NCBI GenBank assembly: GCA_029838215.1
Contig: JALGVI010000034.1
Span: 1-63,509, forward strand
Origin: Candidatus Helarchaeota archaeon
GTDB lineage: Archaea; Asgardarchaeota; Lokiarchaeia; Helarchaeales; RDOG01
Direction: 5' to 3'
Length of the DNA stretch: 63,509 nt
Shown: positions 34,526-44,399 of the stretch, piece by piece
How the letters are laid out: each line of letters begins with the position of its first letter
How positions within the stretch are numbered: position 1 is the first letter of the stretch
Made by a program: the position numbers and the translations under genes
The notes under the pieces: model-generated
The model's database searches: none
Seen by the model: the letters and a program-made list of their open reading frames with translations, nothing else
What the model was told of the DNA's origin: nothing

Positions 34526-35320
34526 TTATACCAATTGATATTTTTCTGAAGAGATCGTATATTTTTTTGCATGTTTTTTGAATGTCCTAGTACCACCGCC
34601 TTCGCATATGATCCGTTCTACTCTTTTTGCATCCAAGAATTTCATTCCACTTACCAGATCAATTCCCATCTTGAAAAACGGGTCCGGGAGCATGCTTGCA
34701 GTCGGTCCCAATAAAACCATCCTGACTGCATTCTTGCAATATTTTAACACGTCTTCGAGAGTTCTATTTACAAGCGTCGTTGCGGTGATGATGATCTTGT
34801 CTAATCCTTCAAGCATTTCAGGATTCGAATGAACGAATTCCTCGAGACCGTGAAATTTTAACCGTTCAATTACCAATAATTGCTTCACGCGTTTTTGTAT
34901 GCGTGGAATCATTGGTTGAAAGTACCCGACCATTCCAACAGTATCGTCAGACTTGAGATCTAAATGATCGAGAACGTCGGTTGAAAAGTCCAGCTCGATT
35001 TTTTGTTGCTGGAAGTAATCTTGAGATAAAGCGTTTATTGCAGAAATGCCAAGAACGCGATCGAGGTGATGGTCGGACAGAGCAAGATCCATGAGATTCA
35101 ATAGGTGTTCTTCACCATATTTTCCTGCCTTCACGCGCGTGCTGCACGTGATCGGGTTATATTCCTGTGTCAACGTGTTGCAGACACCAAGAATGTCATT
35201 CATTAGACGAATGCCAGAATAGCTCAATCCAAAAAAGACTGATTTTACACGCGGTATTTCATGATCGGTATAGAGTTGCTTTAGGAGATTAACGAGATCC
35301 GACAGGAAATCCATCATCAT
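34526..35320 (-). CDS. DUF364/DUF4213-like Rossmann protein
   Basis: 264 residues. The N-terminal 80 residues resemble the DUF4213 enolase-N-like part (VFFGLSYSGIRL); the rest is the DUF364 Rossmann-like domain with the signature VGMVGYFQPMIPRIQKRVKQ and LEDVLKYCKNAVRMVLLGPT-S. Members are annotated as putative heavy-metal chelatases or siderophore-associated proteins, but biochemical proof is thin. The start at ATG 35320 begins MMMDF and could be shifted by one or two codons. It lies 42 bp downstream of the CCG-domain gene on the same strand. Confidence 0.72.
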   Translation of the reverse strand: MMMDFLSDLVNLLKQLYTDHEIPRVKSVFFGLSYSGIRLMNDILGVCNTLTQEYNPITCSTRVKAGKYGEEHLLNLMDLALSDHHLDRVLGISAINALSQDYFQQQKIELDFSTDVLDHLDLKSDDTVGMVGYFQPMIPRIQKRVKQLLVIERLKFHGLEEFVHSNPEMLEGLDKIIITATTLVNRTLEDVLKYCKNAVRMVLLGPTASMLPDPFFKMGIDLVSGMKFLDAKRVERIICEGGGTRTFKKHAKKYTISSEKYQLV

Positions 35321-35362
35321 TCACTTGAATTCTTAGAAGTTAAGAATACTGGAAAAAAGAAG

Positions 35363-36502
35363 TTAGAGGTGCGAGTTGAGAAGCTCGACTACATCCATCA
35401 TTTTCAATGAGGAGTTTGATTTTTCAATTGCATCCGAAAGATTCCTGCAACAGAATGGACAGGATGTGATGAGCATGTCCACGCCCAGAGCTTCCGCTTC
35501 TTTTATTCTTTCGGTTGCAATTTCCACGGACCAGTCCTTGAAGGCGGATTTCACGCCGCCGCCAGCGCCACAGCACCAAGCATTTTCACGATTTCGCGGT
35601 AACTCAATAAGAGAAACACCCGGAATTTTTTGAATTAATTCACGGGGGGAATCAAAGATTTTCGAATGTCGCCCTATGTGGCAAGGGTCGTGATATGTAA
35701 CTTTCAGGTTTTCTTCCTTGAATGGTAGAGCATCAATTTTTTCAAGGAGAAAATCGGTCACGTGCTTGATTTCGAATGGTAATTCACCAAATAGTTTGGA
35801 ATAATCCTTAGTTAGGGTTCTATAACACCCCGCACAAGAGGTCACGACCGTTTTCACACCCAGATCCTTGATGGTTTGGACGTTATGTTCGGCGAGTTTT
35901 TTTGCAACGTTCACCTGTCCCGTTCGGAGAAGTGGAGATCCGCAACACCATTCATCAGGACTTACGGTATAATCAATTTTTAGTGCTTCGAAAAGTTTTA
36001 CCGTTGCTTTTGCGAGATTTTCTTGTCGATAGGAGGACGTGCATCCGACAAAGTATAGAACATCTGCCTTTTCGGGAAGATCCTTTTCTAACCATGCAGA
36101 GCGTTTTTCGTGAGGTTCGTTGTATGGATTATTTTCTCGAGCGATCATGTCAGGAAATGTCTTATGAGCTTCGAGTTGGCATCCTGCATTTACGGCATCG
36201 GCACGCAATGCTTCGAATATGTCAATGAGATGGTCTGCAACTTCCTGCTCGCATTGTGCTGCGCAGTTTCCGCAAGTTGGGCAAGCGAATATGACGCGTG
36301 CGATTGATGGAGACCATTCCAGTTCTTTCTTGTAGATGGCATTTGCCAACCAGACGCGACCGCTTGACCAGTAAGTTTCAAAGATGAATCTTTCACCAGA
36401 TGGACAGGAGAGAGAATAATCCTTGTAGAGCGATTTACAGGAACCGCATCTCCCACAACGATAAAGCCATTCTTTAACTTCTTCTAAGTACACTGCCATC
36501 AC
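35363..36502 (-). CDS. Iron-sulfur CCG-domain oxidoreductase subunit (HdrD/GlpC-like)
   Basis: 379 residues. The N-terminal ferredoxin-like part has two cysteine sets: CGRCGSCKSLYKDYSLSCP and CPTCGNCAAQCEQ. Two CCG domains follow: CCGSPLLRTG with CAGC near residues 192-217, and CHIG...CCGAGGG with CPFCC near 270-350. In HdrD and GlpC/LldE relatives, such domains bind a noncubane [4Fe-4S] centre and pass electrons to quinones or a disulfide. It begins 1 bp from the FAD subunit gene, so the two form a 2-hydroxyacid dehydrogenase complex. Confidence 0.88.
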   Translation of the reverse strand: MMAVYLEEVKEWLYRCGRCGSCKSLYKDYSLSCPSGERFIFETYWSSGRVWLANAIYKKELEWSPSIARVIFACPTCGNCAAQCEQEVADHLIDIFEALRADAVNAGCQLEAHKTFPDMIARENNPYNEPHEKRSAWLEKDLPEKADVLYFVGCTSSYRQENLAKATVKLFEALKIDYTVSPDEWCCGSPLLRTGQVNVAKKLAEHNVQTIKDLGVKTVVTSCAGCYRTLTKDYSKLFGELPFEIKHVTDFLLEKIDALPFKEENLKVTYHDPCHIGRHSKIFDSPRELIQKIPGVSLIELPRNRENAWCCGAGGGVKSAFKDWSVEIATERIKEAEALGVDMLITSCPFCCRNLSDAIEKSNSSLKMMDVVELLNSHL

Positions 36503-36503
36503 C

Positions 36504-37985
36504 TTAAAAAGTAAACCTTCCAGGGTTCATTATTCCATTTGGATCTAATAGCTTCTTGAGATTGTTGAAAAGAGCAATAAATCCGGGATCCGACCGTTTG
36601 AAAACCTTTGATGCAGCCCAACTAGGCATTTTATATGGAATTCCTCCGACATCCAAGACCACGTCAACGAGTTCGTCGCAAATTTTCTTCACGGTTTCGA
36701 TGTCGCCTTCGTCATTTTTATTAAAAGGTAGGAAAAACCGCATGACTGCATAATGTCCGCCTTTCATTGGACGGTGAAGGACACCGGGAACAAAACCATA
36801 TTTTTCAATGATTTTTAACCCTCGATTACAACCGTTGATCCACTCATTAAGTGGAACATAACTGCCCACCCAAGTTAGACCTCCACCTTGACGCAAGTCA
36901 TACATTGGTGGTAATTGCATGGGTAGGTCAAGGACGCGATCGATCTTCTTTCCAATTTCGCCGAAGTCGCCAGTCCGAACAACCAACAAGTTAGTTTTGT
37001 TTTTCTTGTTGGATTCGCTTACCAGCTTTTCCAAGACTTTCCACTTTTGCTTGAGTTCCTTGTCGTTATTAGCTCCAATTGTAATCCATGTAAGAAAGAA
37101 GCTTTTCTCTTCCATGTTATCAATCTGAACGATAGACTGAATGAGATCTTTCATTTCGTCCAGGGGTAAAAGACCATTTCCTAAAGTAAAATGAAAGAGA
37201 CCGCCTGCTAACTCATCGCAGATTTCGGCGCGGGATAGTTTGTAAATGAAGTCCGTGCCGTATACATCACCAGGACCATTCACTGCAAACAAGATCCCAT
37301 TTGCAGAGACAGGAGGGCGGGGCCAGAGATTAATTCCCGCCTTTGTAACAATACCTAAAGTACCTTGTGAATTAATGAATATGCCACCCAAATTTGGCAG
37401 GGGATGTAGCCCAAACCAATAGGGCGATGTAGCTGCTGAGCCTGTTTTGATGATTTCTCCTGTAGGTAAAACGACTTCCAAGCTAGATACCATGTCAGAC
37501 ATTGAACCATGTTTATGGCTCAAATTTCCCAATCCTCCCATTATTGCGTTGACCAGAACCGATACGGACGGTGGTGCCATTGGAATGGAAACAGTAAGAT
37601 CAGGATGATTATCTAGCAGGTATTTTTTTAAGAGACCAAAAGAAACACCTGGTTCTACAACGGCAATCATGTTTTTCTCATCGACGGTTATGTTCCTCAT
37701 TCGCTTCATATCAATTATGATACCGCCTTTACGAGGAATGGCGAGTCCTCCAACATTCGCTCCTGCGACGAAAGGGGTTATGGGTATCTTGTATTTATTT
37801 GCAAGTTTCACGATTTCGACGATTTCGTCAACAGTAGAAGGCAATACAACAAATTCAGGATTGCCAGGAGGATTTTCAGTCATGTCACGTGCATAGTTCC
37901 ACAATTCTTCGGGACGATTTGATGCCCAATCTGAAGAACCCACGATATTTTCCAAATCCTTAAGGACTTCTACCAATATGATCAA
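36504..37985 (-). CDS. FAD-linked 2-hydroxyacid dehydrogenase (GlcD-like)
   Basis: 493 residues. The PCMH-type FAD-binding domain covers about 45-225 (VVLPSTVDEIVEIVKLANKY, PFVAGANVGGLAIPRKGGII, HKHGSMSDMVSSLEVVLPTG, SQGTLGIVTKAGINLWPRPP). The FAD-oxidase C domain covers about 260-490 and ends with KKLLDPNGIMNPGRF. Substrates in the family are D-lactate, glycolate or similar acids. With the CCG partner downstream it would pass electrons to a membrane or thiol carrier. One ATG is at 37985, and an internal start a few codons on (VLKDLENIVG) is possible. Substrate is not defined. Confidence 0.88.
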   Translation of the reverse strand: MIILVEVLKDLENIVGSSDWASNRPEELWNYARDMTENPPGNPEFVVLPSTVDEIVEIVKLANKYKIPITPFVAGANVGGLAIPRKGGIIIDMKRMRNITVDEKNMIAVVEPGVSFGLLKKYLLDNHPDLTVSIPMAPPSVSVLVNAIMGGLGNLSHKHGSMSDMVSSLEVVLPTGEIIKTGSAATSPYWFGLHPLPNLGGIFINSQGTLGIVTKAGINLWPRPPVSANGILFAVNGPGDVYGTDFIYKLSRAEICDELAGGLFHFTLGNGLLPLDEMKDLIQSIVQIDNMEEKSFFLTWITIGANNDKELKQKWKVLEKLVSESNKKNKTNLLVVRTGDFGEIGKKIDRVLDLPMQLPPMYDLRQGGGLTWVGSYVPLNEWINGCNRGLKIIEKYGFVPGVLHRPMKGGHYAVMRFFLPFNKNDEGDIETVKKICDELVDVVLDVGGIPYKMPSWAASKVFKRSDPGFIALFNNLKKLLDPNGIMNPGRFTF

Positions 37986-38418
37986 GACCTTTTAAAATGA
38001 GTATCTTATTTGATTTTCAATCCCATCAGATCTATATTAAACTTGCTGAATTTTTCCGAGTTTATTCCCAAAAACCGCCATTACTCTGTTTTAATTCCGT
38101 TTCTTCGTGGAATTTGTTTCGAATGATGTCATTGCTTCATTATAACAATGTTAAATTTATGGAAAAAACGAATAAATCCAAAAAAAGTTCCTTTAATCAA
38201 GTTAACGAAATCGAAAAAAAAAATTCTCATGTCATTGTTATCGTAATTTCAAAGATCTTTCTTCTAATAGCATATCTTTGATTAAAACATGGAAAGAATT
38301 ATAATTAATTGGCTTCATAAAAACTTATGTACTAGTCATGAGAGATTTTGTGATCGTAAAAGCGATTTAGATTTCAATTTCATCATTAAGATAATTCGAA
38401 CAACGGTGTTTATGAAAT
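37986..38418. other. Intergenic region before the vWA operon
   Basis: 433 AT-rich bp between divergent genes. A 94-codon frame (37997-38281) has low-complexity composition and no ribosome site, and I do not accept it. TATA-like AT runs near 38297-38310 and 38325-38333 could drive the operon at 38419. Nothing else seen. Confidence 0.4.
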
Positions 38419-41400
38419 ATGGCACGATTATATCTTGCTGCTGAAGGTGATGATGACATACCTGCAGAAATCGTATTAATTTCTGAGAAGAATCTTAAGA
38501 AATTAGGGATTTCTGAGGGTGATCAGATACAATTTGAGGACGTTCCTGCCAAAATAGAAGGCAATGCTACAGTTCAAATTGCGGGAGTTTCGGACGATTC
38601 TTTAGTTGTAAATCAACAATTATATGATGATTGGTCAGATAGATCGGAATGGTTTGGAACCATTGAGGTACGTGCACTTAAAAAAGAAGAGGCTCCTAGT
38701 AAAGTATCCGTTTCCGAGCCTGTTTCGCCTGAACCTCCCGCTGCACTTCCAGTTGCAGAGCCCACACCTCCTGAACCTGAGCCGGAACCTCCCGTTACAC
38801 CTCCGGTTGCAGAGTCAAATCCTCCTGAACCGGAACCTGAACCTCCCGTTACGCCTCCGGTTACGGAACCGTTACCTCCTGAATCAGAACCTCCAGCCAC
38901 ACCAGAAGTTATACCTCCACAAGAAATGCCCTCAAAGCCCACAACACCAGGAATGCTACCATCTTCCCAGGGAACCAGCGACATTTCGTGGGCACCATCA
39001 CGTGAACATGAAAAAATCGAGCAATCTGGACTAATGGACCTCATCCCAGAAGAGGAAAAAGCAAGATTGAAAGCAGAACCGGATTCGATACCTTCATCAG
39101 TTTCAGTTTCGGAGACTCCTGTTTCAGAAGCCGATGAAGGTGGTCCTGCAGAAGGCGGTGACATTGATTTGGATTCCTTATTAGATTCCTTGATCGAACA
39201 GGATATTGGAGAAATGACAATACCGGATCAAGAAGTCGCACCTTCTGTAGAAGTCGAGGATATTAACACCATCCCTACACCAGCACCTCCAGTCTCGGTT
39301 CCGACTAAACCTGCACCACCATTAGTTGAATCTACACCAACGACACCCGCACCTTCACAACCGGCACCATCAATACCCGTCAAGCCGTCGGTCCCCACGA
39401 CTCCCGCACCTTCACAACCAGCACCGTCAATGCCCGTCAAGCCGTCGGTCCCCACGACTCCCGCACCTTCACAACCAGCACCGTCAATACCCGTCAAGCC
39501 GTCGGTCCCCACGACTCCCGCACCTTCACAACCAGCACCTTCAATACCCGTCAAGCCATCGGTCCCCACGACTCCCGCACCTTCACAACCAGCACCATCA
39601 ATACCCGTCAAGCCGTCGGTCCCCACGACTCCCGCACCTTCACAACCAGCACCATCAATACCCGTCAAGCCATCGGTCCCCACGACTCCCGCACCTTCAC
39701 AACCAGCACCTTCAATACCCGTCAAGCCAGTGACCTCATCGACAACAACAATCCCAACAAGTCAGGTTAGTTCCCAAATACCTGCTTCTGCACCACAAAC
39801 AAGCTATCCTTCTGCTCCAGCTTCCTATCCTTCAGCAGGAGTGGCTTATCCTGCAGCACCTGGAAAAGAAATTGAACGACCTGAAGAATACTTAACACTA
39901 ACAATCGAATTGCAACACGGTTTGGAAGGTAAGATTCTCGTCAGCCAGGAATCATTTAATTTTCTATGTCCAGATCCGCTGAATCCTGCGCCTGTAATTT
40001 TTGAGGATCCCCAAACAGGGAACAGGGGGGGTGCCATTCCAATTGCGGCAGCAATTCCCAATAATGTCATTCGAATGGAACCCGAAACTTATGAATCATC
40101 GGATATTACATCCTTGCAGGTAAATGTATGGTCTTCAGTTCCCAAAGAGCCCCCCATAGTAAAAACAGACCGATTAGATTTAAAGGTACGAATAACTCAC
40201 AAGGGCATTGGTAGCACGGTTGTTTTGAGTAAGAGAAACTGTCTTTCTTTAGAAGTGGAAACAGGAGATATTGTCACGTTTGAAGACGAATTAATTGGAG
40301 CATGGGGTGCAGGGTATATAAAGATGGATGAATCGGGCTCGGTTACAGATGACGTAATTGAGATAGAAAGTGAGATCTTTGAAGCCACGGGAATTGGTAG
40401 CGATGAAGTCGTTGTCAGGCGAAATGATAAAACGGTTGTTCCTCTCCAATCTTTAGAATTGGGAATTTCTCCAATCCAAGGAGACAACATGTGGGATACG
40501 ATTACTCAAGTTCGAAACAATAAAGAATCAATGAAGCAATGGTTATCTCAATTTCTCATTTTCAAGGGATTAAAACTACGGTGGACGGATGCAAATGCCG
40601 CCATCAACATTCTCTCAACGGTTCCAGACTTGAAGGGAGAGATTTTAGCAGCTCCAAAGATCACGTCGAGCTTACAATTGAAAGCAGAAGGTCTTGTCAC
40701 GTTTAATGCTATTCTAATTATAGACATTTCAGCATCCATGCTTGCACCGGACTTGTTATGCAAGAATATTGCTCCTGCAATTGAAGGCATTAAAGCCGCA
40801 ATGGATAACGAGGAAGTCACACGATTTTTAGGACGATTTCGTGAAGGCGTCAACGTTCCGAGACGACTTGGAGCAGCATTTGCAGCACTATTATTTCTGG
40901 CGGAAAAAGTTGGACGCGGCTTCGGCGAGAAGGTATCAATTATTAGATTTGCAGATGACGCAGAAATCCTTCAATTTCCGGATGCCCAGAATAATGTTCA
41001 GCCTTATTTTGATTCTGCAAGTGGAAAGCACGGCATTCTTGAAACGGCAGCCATTCAAATTGTTGATAAAATCGGAAATTATAAGGGACTTGCAACGAAC
41101 ATGTCAAAGGCTTTCATAAAGGCAAAAGAAGTACTTGACCTTTATAGAAGCATTGAAGGTGACGATGAAAAGCCCTGCATGATGATTTTGTTAACTGATG
41201 GATATCCTACCGATGAGGCAGAATTTATCAACGCAATAAATCAACATTTCATAGGAAATCCGAATTTGGTATTATACATTCTTGGAATTGGGACTACTAA
41301 CGAGAAACTAATGGTTGATATTGCTTCTAGAAGCGGTGGCGAGTTTTTCGTTCCTGATGATTTAGGCAGTCTTCTAATTTGGTATTCGAAACGTGCTCGA

Positions 41401-41457
41401 GACCTTGTAGTGAAGTTAAAAGGCGGAAGAACAGCTGGCTTCACTCGAGTATATTAA
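38419..41457 (+). CDS. vWA protein with three beta-barrel-like domains and proline-rich linker
   Basis: 1012 residues. Residues 1-95 (LISEKNLKKLGISEGDQIQF) resemble the double-psi barrel N-domain seen in Cdc48/VAT. Residues 96-300 are Pro/Glu-rich. Residues 308-437 are seven copies of a 19-residue TTPAPSQPAPSIPVKPSVP repeat. Two further barrel-like modules (about 490-575 and 590-685) repeat the pattern 'LSKRN-L-LEVETGDIVTFED'. The last 260 residues hold a von Willebrand A domain with an intact metal site, DISAS at D769-S773, and a later LTDGYPTDE. No signal peptide, so cytoplasmic. It heads an operon with a GCS2-type ligase and an amidohydrolase. It probably acts as a scaffold or substrate-presenting factor; function unknown. 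Confidence 0.8.
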   Translation: MARLYLAAEGDDDIPAEIVLISEKNLKKLGISEGDQIQFEDVPAKIEGNATVQIAGVSDDSLVVNQQLYDDWSDRSEWFGTIEVRALKKEEAPSKVSVSEPVSPEPPAALPVAEPTPPEPEPEPPVTPPVAESNPPEPEPEPPVTPPVTEPLPPESEPPATPEVIPPQEMPSKPTTPGMLPSSQGTSDISWAPSREHEKIEQSGLMDLIPEEEKARLKAEPDSIPSSVSVSETPVSEADEGGPAEGGDIDLDSLLDSLIEQDIGEMTIPDQEVAPSVEVEDINTIPTPAPPVSVPTKPAPPLVESTPTTPAPSQPAPSIPVKPSVPTTPAPSQPAPSMPVKPSVPTTPAPSQPAPSIPVKPSVPTTPAPSQPAPSIPVKPSVPTTPAPSQPAPSIPVKPSVPTTPAPSQPAPSIPVKPSVPTTPAPSQPAPSIPVKPVTSSTTTIPTSQVSSQIPASAPQTSYPSAPASYPSAGVAYPAAPGKEIERPEEYLTLTIELQHGLEGKILVSQESFNFLCPDPLNPAPVIFEDPQTGNRGGAIPIAAAIPNNVIRMEPETYESSDITSLQVNVWSSVPKEPPIVKTDRLDLKVRITHKGIGSTVVLSKRNCLSLEVETGDIVTFEDELIGAWGAGYIKMDESGSVTDDVIEIESEIFEATGIGSDEVVVRRNDKTVVPLQSLELGISPIQGDNMWDTITQVRNNKESMKQWLSQFLIFKGLKLRWTDANAAINILSTVPDLKGEILAAPKITSSLQLKAEGLVTFNAILIIDISASMLAPDLLCKNIAPAIEGIKAAMDNEEVTRFLGRFREGVNVPRRLGAAFAALLFLAEKVGRGFGEKVSIIRFADDAEILQFPDAQNNVQPYFDSASGKHGILETAAIQIVDKIGNYKGLATNMSKAFIKAKEVLDLYRSIEGDDEKPCMMILLTDGYPTDEAEFINAINQHFIGNPNLVLYILGIGTTNEKLMVDIASRSGGEFFVPDDLGSLLIWYSKRARDLVVKLKGGRTAGFTRVY
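39340..39729 (+). repeat. 57-bp in-frame minisatellite
   Basis: Six full 57-bp units start at 39340, 39397, 39454, 39511, 39568 and 39625, and a seventh unit is cut at 48 bp. Nearly all differences are single silent or Ile/Met changes, so the array is being homogenised and its copy number probably varies between strains. It encodes a stiff, uncharged proline linker inside the vWA protein. Confidence 0.95.
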
Positions 41458-41631
41458 TTTTTAAACAAAAATCTTTTTTTATTTTGACTGATGATGATTT
41501 TCCAATAATCTCAAAGTTGATTTTAATAAAAAAACGCTCTTTTCAAATCACTTAAAAAAAATCAAAAACATAAATATAAACGAATCAAGATCTGTGATCT
41601 CCTGCTAATTTAAATCAAGGAAAGTCGCAAG

Positions 41632-42864
41632 ATGGTACAAGACCCTCAAACTCCAACAGTTCAGGAACCGCCTCCGCCAGAAATTCCTGCCGCACAAGTC
41701 TTTTTAGAAAGTGTTCCAGAAAAGATACTGATTAAGGGAAAAGAATATACCTTGAGGGTTAAAATATTAAACATAACTGATGCGAATATTGACGTCTTCA
41801 TCAAATATCGAATTAATGGATTCAAAATTCTCAGTGTATCTCATCCTGCGGGTTCTGGACAAAAGGTGTCAATTGAGCCGTTAAGCTCTATAATGTATGA
41901 CATCAATTTTACACCGGAAATAGAGGGACCACTTCAACTTGAAATCGAGCTTAGAGGATGGAAGAAGCTTTGGGATCCAGTAGAGCGGGAGTATGAAGTT
42001 GAATATGAAGTCGAAGTGGAATATGATGTTCCTTATGAGGTACAATATGAAGTAGAAGTCGAGGTTCCAATACCACCAGAAGAGCTTCCGCCAGTGCCTC
42101 CAACAGAAGATGGAATTCCAGCACCGCAAATACCACGAACCAGAATTGAAAAACAGATTCGCACGAGAACTGAAATCCGTAAAGAAAAACGAGTGGAAAA
42201 ACGGATTAGAATCGAAAAAAGACTTGAATATGAAGTGCGGTTTGAAGAGTTCGCCTTGCATCAAACAGCAGGTTACATGGAAGCAGTCATCTCTGGAATT
42301 GAGGAATTGGATACATTTATTACACAGGGCGATGTAAGTACGGAGATCGTAACGGATATCGGAGCTGCATTAAATTCAATAATTTTTTACTTTCCAAACA
42401 ATCAATTACCGCATGATGCGAACCTATTGCGGTCAATCAATAAGGAAATGTTTCAGAAAACGGGTAAGAACTTCCTTTACTTAAACTATGCCATTTCAAA
42501 TGAATTCACGCAAAAGGAACAAAAAATCATAAAGCAAGGAATTGACAAGTTCTTGCCACGGCTTGATAAATCGAAAAGATTACTCATCTTGAATCTGGAT
42601 TTCCTTCCAAAAATGATGAAACCGACCATTGTCATTGGTGCTTCTCCACGATCGTTTTCACTGCAGAACACGCTTGCTTCTACATTTGATGATCAACTTG
42701 ACATTATTGTAGATGGTGATGTTTTTGCAGGGGGAAATATCTACGAAGTCATTCAGCAACTAACGAGTAATCATGAAGCGGATATCGTGAATATTGCTTT
42801 ATCTGCAGATTTTATAGAAAATCATGATTTGTTTATTAAAATGATAGATCCATTTGTTCAATAG
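41632..42864 (+). CDS. Unknown protein with charge-alternating hinge, vWA operon
   Basis: 410 residues. Residues about 15-115 look like a beta-sandwich (VFLESVPEKILIKGKEYTLR, typical of archaeal surface or COG1470-type folds) although no signal peptide is present. Residues 119-155 alternate Glu with Val/Tyr (YEVEYEVEVEYDVPYEV), then a proline turn (IPPEELPPVPP), then a basic stretch of alternating Arg/Lys and Ile (RIEKRIRIEKRLEYEV). The acidic and basic arms could pair as a two-stranded stalk. Residues 215-410 form an alpha/beta domain I do not recognise. It has its own TATA-like element (about 41570) and ends 13 bp before the ligase start. Role unknown. Confidence 0.65.
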   Translation: MVQDPQTPTVQEPPPPEIPAAQVFLESVPEKILIKGKEYTLRVKILNITDANIDVFIKYRINGFKILSVSHPAGSGQKVSIEPLSSIMYDINFTPEIEGPLQLEIELRGWKKLWDPVEREYEVEYEVEVEYDVPYEVQYEVEVEVPIPPEELPPVPPTEDGIPAPQIPRTRIEKQIRTRTEIRKEKRVEKRIRIEKRLEYEVRFEEFALHQTAGYMEAVISGIEELDTFITQGDVSTEIVTDIGAALNSIIFYFPNNQLPHDANLLRSINKEMFQKTGKNFLYLNYAISNEFTQKEQKIIKQGIDKFLPRLDKSKRLLILNLDFLPKMMKPTIVIGASPRSFSLQNTLASTFDDQLDIIVDGDVFAGGNIYEVIQQLTSNHEADIVNIALSADFIENHDLFIKMIDPFVQ

Positions 42865-42877
42865 ATGTGACCTAACA

Positions 42878-44374
42878 ATGAGTGAAGAATGGGAATTTGA
42901 TGAAAAAAACCCAAAAGAGTTAATCTTTAGTCATGGCATGGAATGCGAGCTTGCCATGCTTGATGTTAATGGACAACTTCCTTCGGGCGAAATCATGCTA
43001 CAACTTTTTAAAAAAATCGTTGAAAATGCTCACCACGCTCTTATCGAAATTTTGCAGTCAGATTATTGCCCCAAGCTCATCAAGAAAAAACTAGTAGGCA
43101 TGCCACAATTGACTTATACGGACGAGAAAGGTGATGTTGTTGTCCAAACATATCGTATTGGCGGAAAAGATGTAACGGTCGAAATTTTCGGTCGCGATGG
43201 GAATGTTGCGAGCATTACTTACATTTTAGAAGTTGTCACGCCTCCGTGCACGCACCTTGACGAACTGACTTGGTGGTTAAAAACCCTTTTTACCGTTGCT
43301 GAGCAAGTCATGGTACCTAGCAACCTATATCTTTTATCCACTGGCATTCCTTCATCAATTAAAGAATACCTTCGAGGGCTTTCTTATGCAGATCATCATC
43401 ACATGAATGCCTTTAAGGATGACCAAGAACGAAAGAAAATCTATAACATGTTTCGTAATTTCATTCCGCATTTAATCGCGTTATCTGTCAACTCCCCTTT
43501 AATTAATGGAATGCCATCAGATGATGTAAAAGTCATGGGAAACACGGCTGATCCAAAAGCCAAGTTGCGGTATGCAGCTCCGGGATGCTTACGAAGCATT
43601 CGATTGAAAAATAACGTTTCTATGTTATCTCGAAATGATCCACGTGTTTTCATCCCGTGGTTAGGACCTGAACAGGGATATAACCCAGATTATTTTTGTC
43701 AGGTGATTCAGAAGGCATCGCTAGAAGATGCGAAGTTTCAAGACCTGTTTCCCTTTACAGATTGGGGAACCATCGAATTTCGCGTGTTTGATGCACCATT
43801 ATCCATCAATAAAAGGATTGGTTTTGCAATTTTACTCCAAGCTCTTGCTTTAAAAGCGAGAAAATTATCGATCGTTCCAGACGTGGGATCAGAATGCTTG
43901 GTTACAAATCGAACGCAAGTCATCCAGCGTGGGTTATTCGGGAGTTTTCGAACTGATCAAATCCTTCAAATTGATGATGAGGAATTTCGGGAATACTACG
44001 TGGGAAACCCCCCTTACAAATATGCATTTCAGGCAATTCAGGGACTATTAAAATACATCACGCCAGAACTCAAGGAAATGAAATACATAAATAAAAAACT
44101 TTACAAGAAATCGGGCGGTATCTCACCATTTTTGATTCCAATATTCCTTTCGGTATTTGGTGACGTTGATCTTGCAATGGCACCGTTTGGAGATTCTGAA
44201 TTCCAATTGCTTCTCTATAACCATTTCCAGAAAAAGAATCCGGGCGTGCCTCCCGGACCCCAAATACTTCAGAATTTGATAAAACTCACGTTTAAGGCTT
44301 CAAAAGATCCATTTTTCAATCCAATTGGTGGAGAGCTGAATTTTAAGAAATCAATGAAATGGTTAAAGGTTTAG
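42878..44374 (+). CDS. GCS2-type carboxylate-amine ligase
   Basis: 498 residues from ATG 42878. Family marks of the glutamate-cysteine ligase 2 / YbdK group are present: GMECELAML with the first metal-binding glutamates, ITYILEVVTPP, LSVNSPLINGMPSD (normally LSANSPFWxG), CLRSIRL with the ATP-contacting arginines, and TIEFRVFDAPLSINKRIGFA. These enzymes activate a carboxylate as acyl phosphate and join it to an amine. The ADHHHM segment near residue 175 replaces the usual GxHVH and may alter the site. Substrates could be glutamate and an amino acid, or a protein or peptide end, as proposed for amidoligases in gene clusters. In the cytosol; partners are the adjacent vWA protein and amidohydrolase. 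Confidence 0.8.
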   Translation: MSEEWEFDEKNPKELIFSHGMECELAMLDVNGQLPSGEIMLQLFKKIVENAHHALIEILQSDYCPKLIKKKLVGMPQLTYTDEKGDVVVQTYRIGGKDVTVEIFGRDGNVASITYILEVVTPPCTHLDELTWWLKTLFTVAEQVMVPSNLYLLSTGIPSSIKEYLRGLSYADHHHMNAFKDDQERKKIYNMFRNFIPHLIALSVNSPLINGMPSDDVKVMGNTADPKAKLRYAAPGCLRSIRLKNNVSMLSRNDPRVFIPWLGPEQGYNPDYFCQVIQKASLEDAKFQDLFPFTDWGTIEFRVFDAPLSINKRIGFAILLQALALKARKLSIVPDVGSECLVTNRTQVIQRGLFGSFRTDQILQIDDEEFREYYVGNPPYKYAFQAIQGLLKYITPELKEMKYINKKLYKKSGGISPFLIPIFLSVFGDVDLAMAPFGDSEFQLLLYNHFQKKNPGVPPGPQILQNLIKLTFKASKDPFFNPIGGELNFKKSMKWLKV

Positions 44375-44399
44375 AAAATCGCATTCGAGATTGACTCCA

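Noticed and set aside
34390..34581. 63-codon plus-strand frame ending inside the DUF364-like gene
   Set aside because: Overlaps the zinc-ribbon frame and has no features; the cysteine-paired frame is preferred.
37997..38281. 94-codon reading frame upstream of the vWA operon
   Set aside because: No ribosome site, low-complexity Ser/Lys/Phe composition, no recognisable motif, and it covers the expected promoter.
39228..39733. Two long frames overlapping the proline repeat, and a CRISPR-like look of the 57-bp units
   Set aside because: The units are contiguous without spacers and are in frame with the vWA protein; the other frames are open only because of the repeat.
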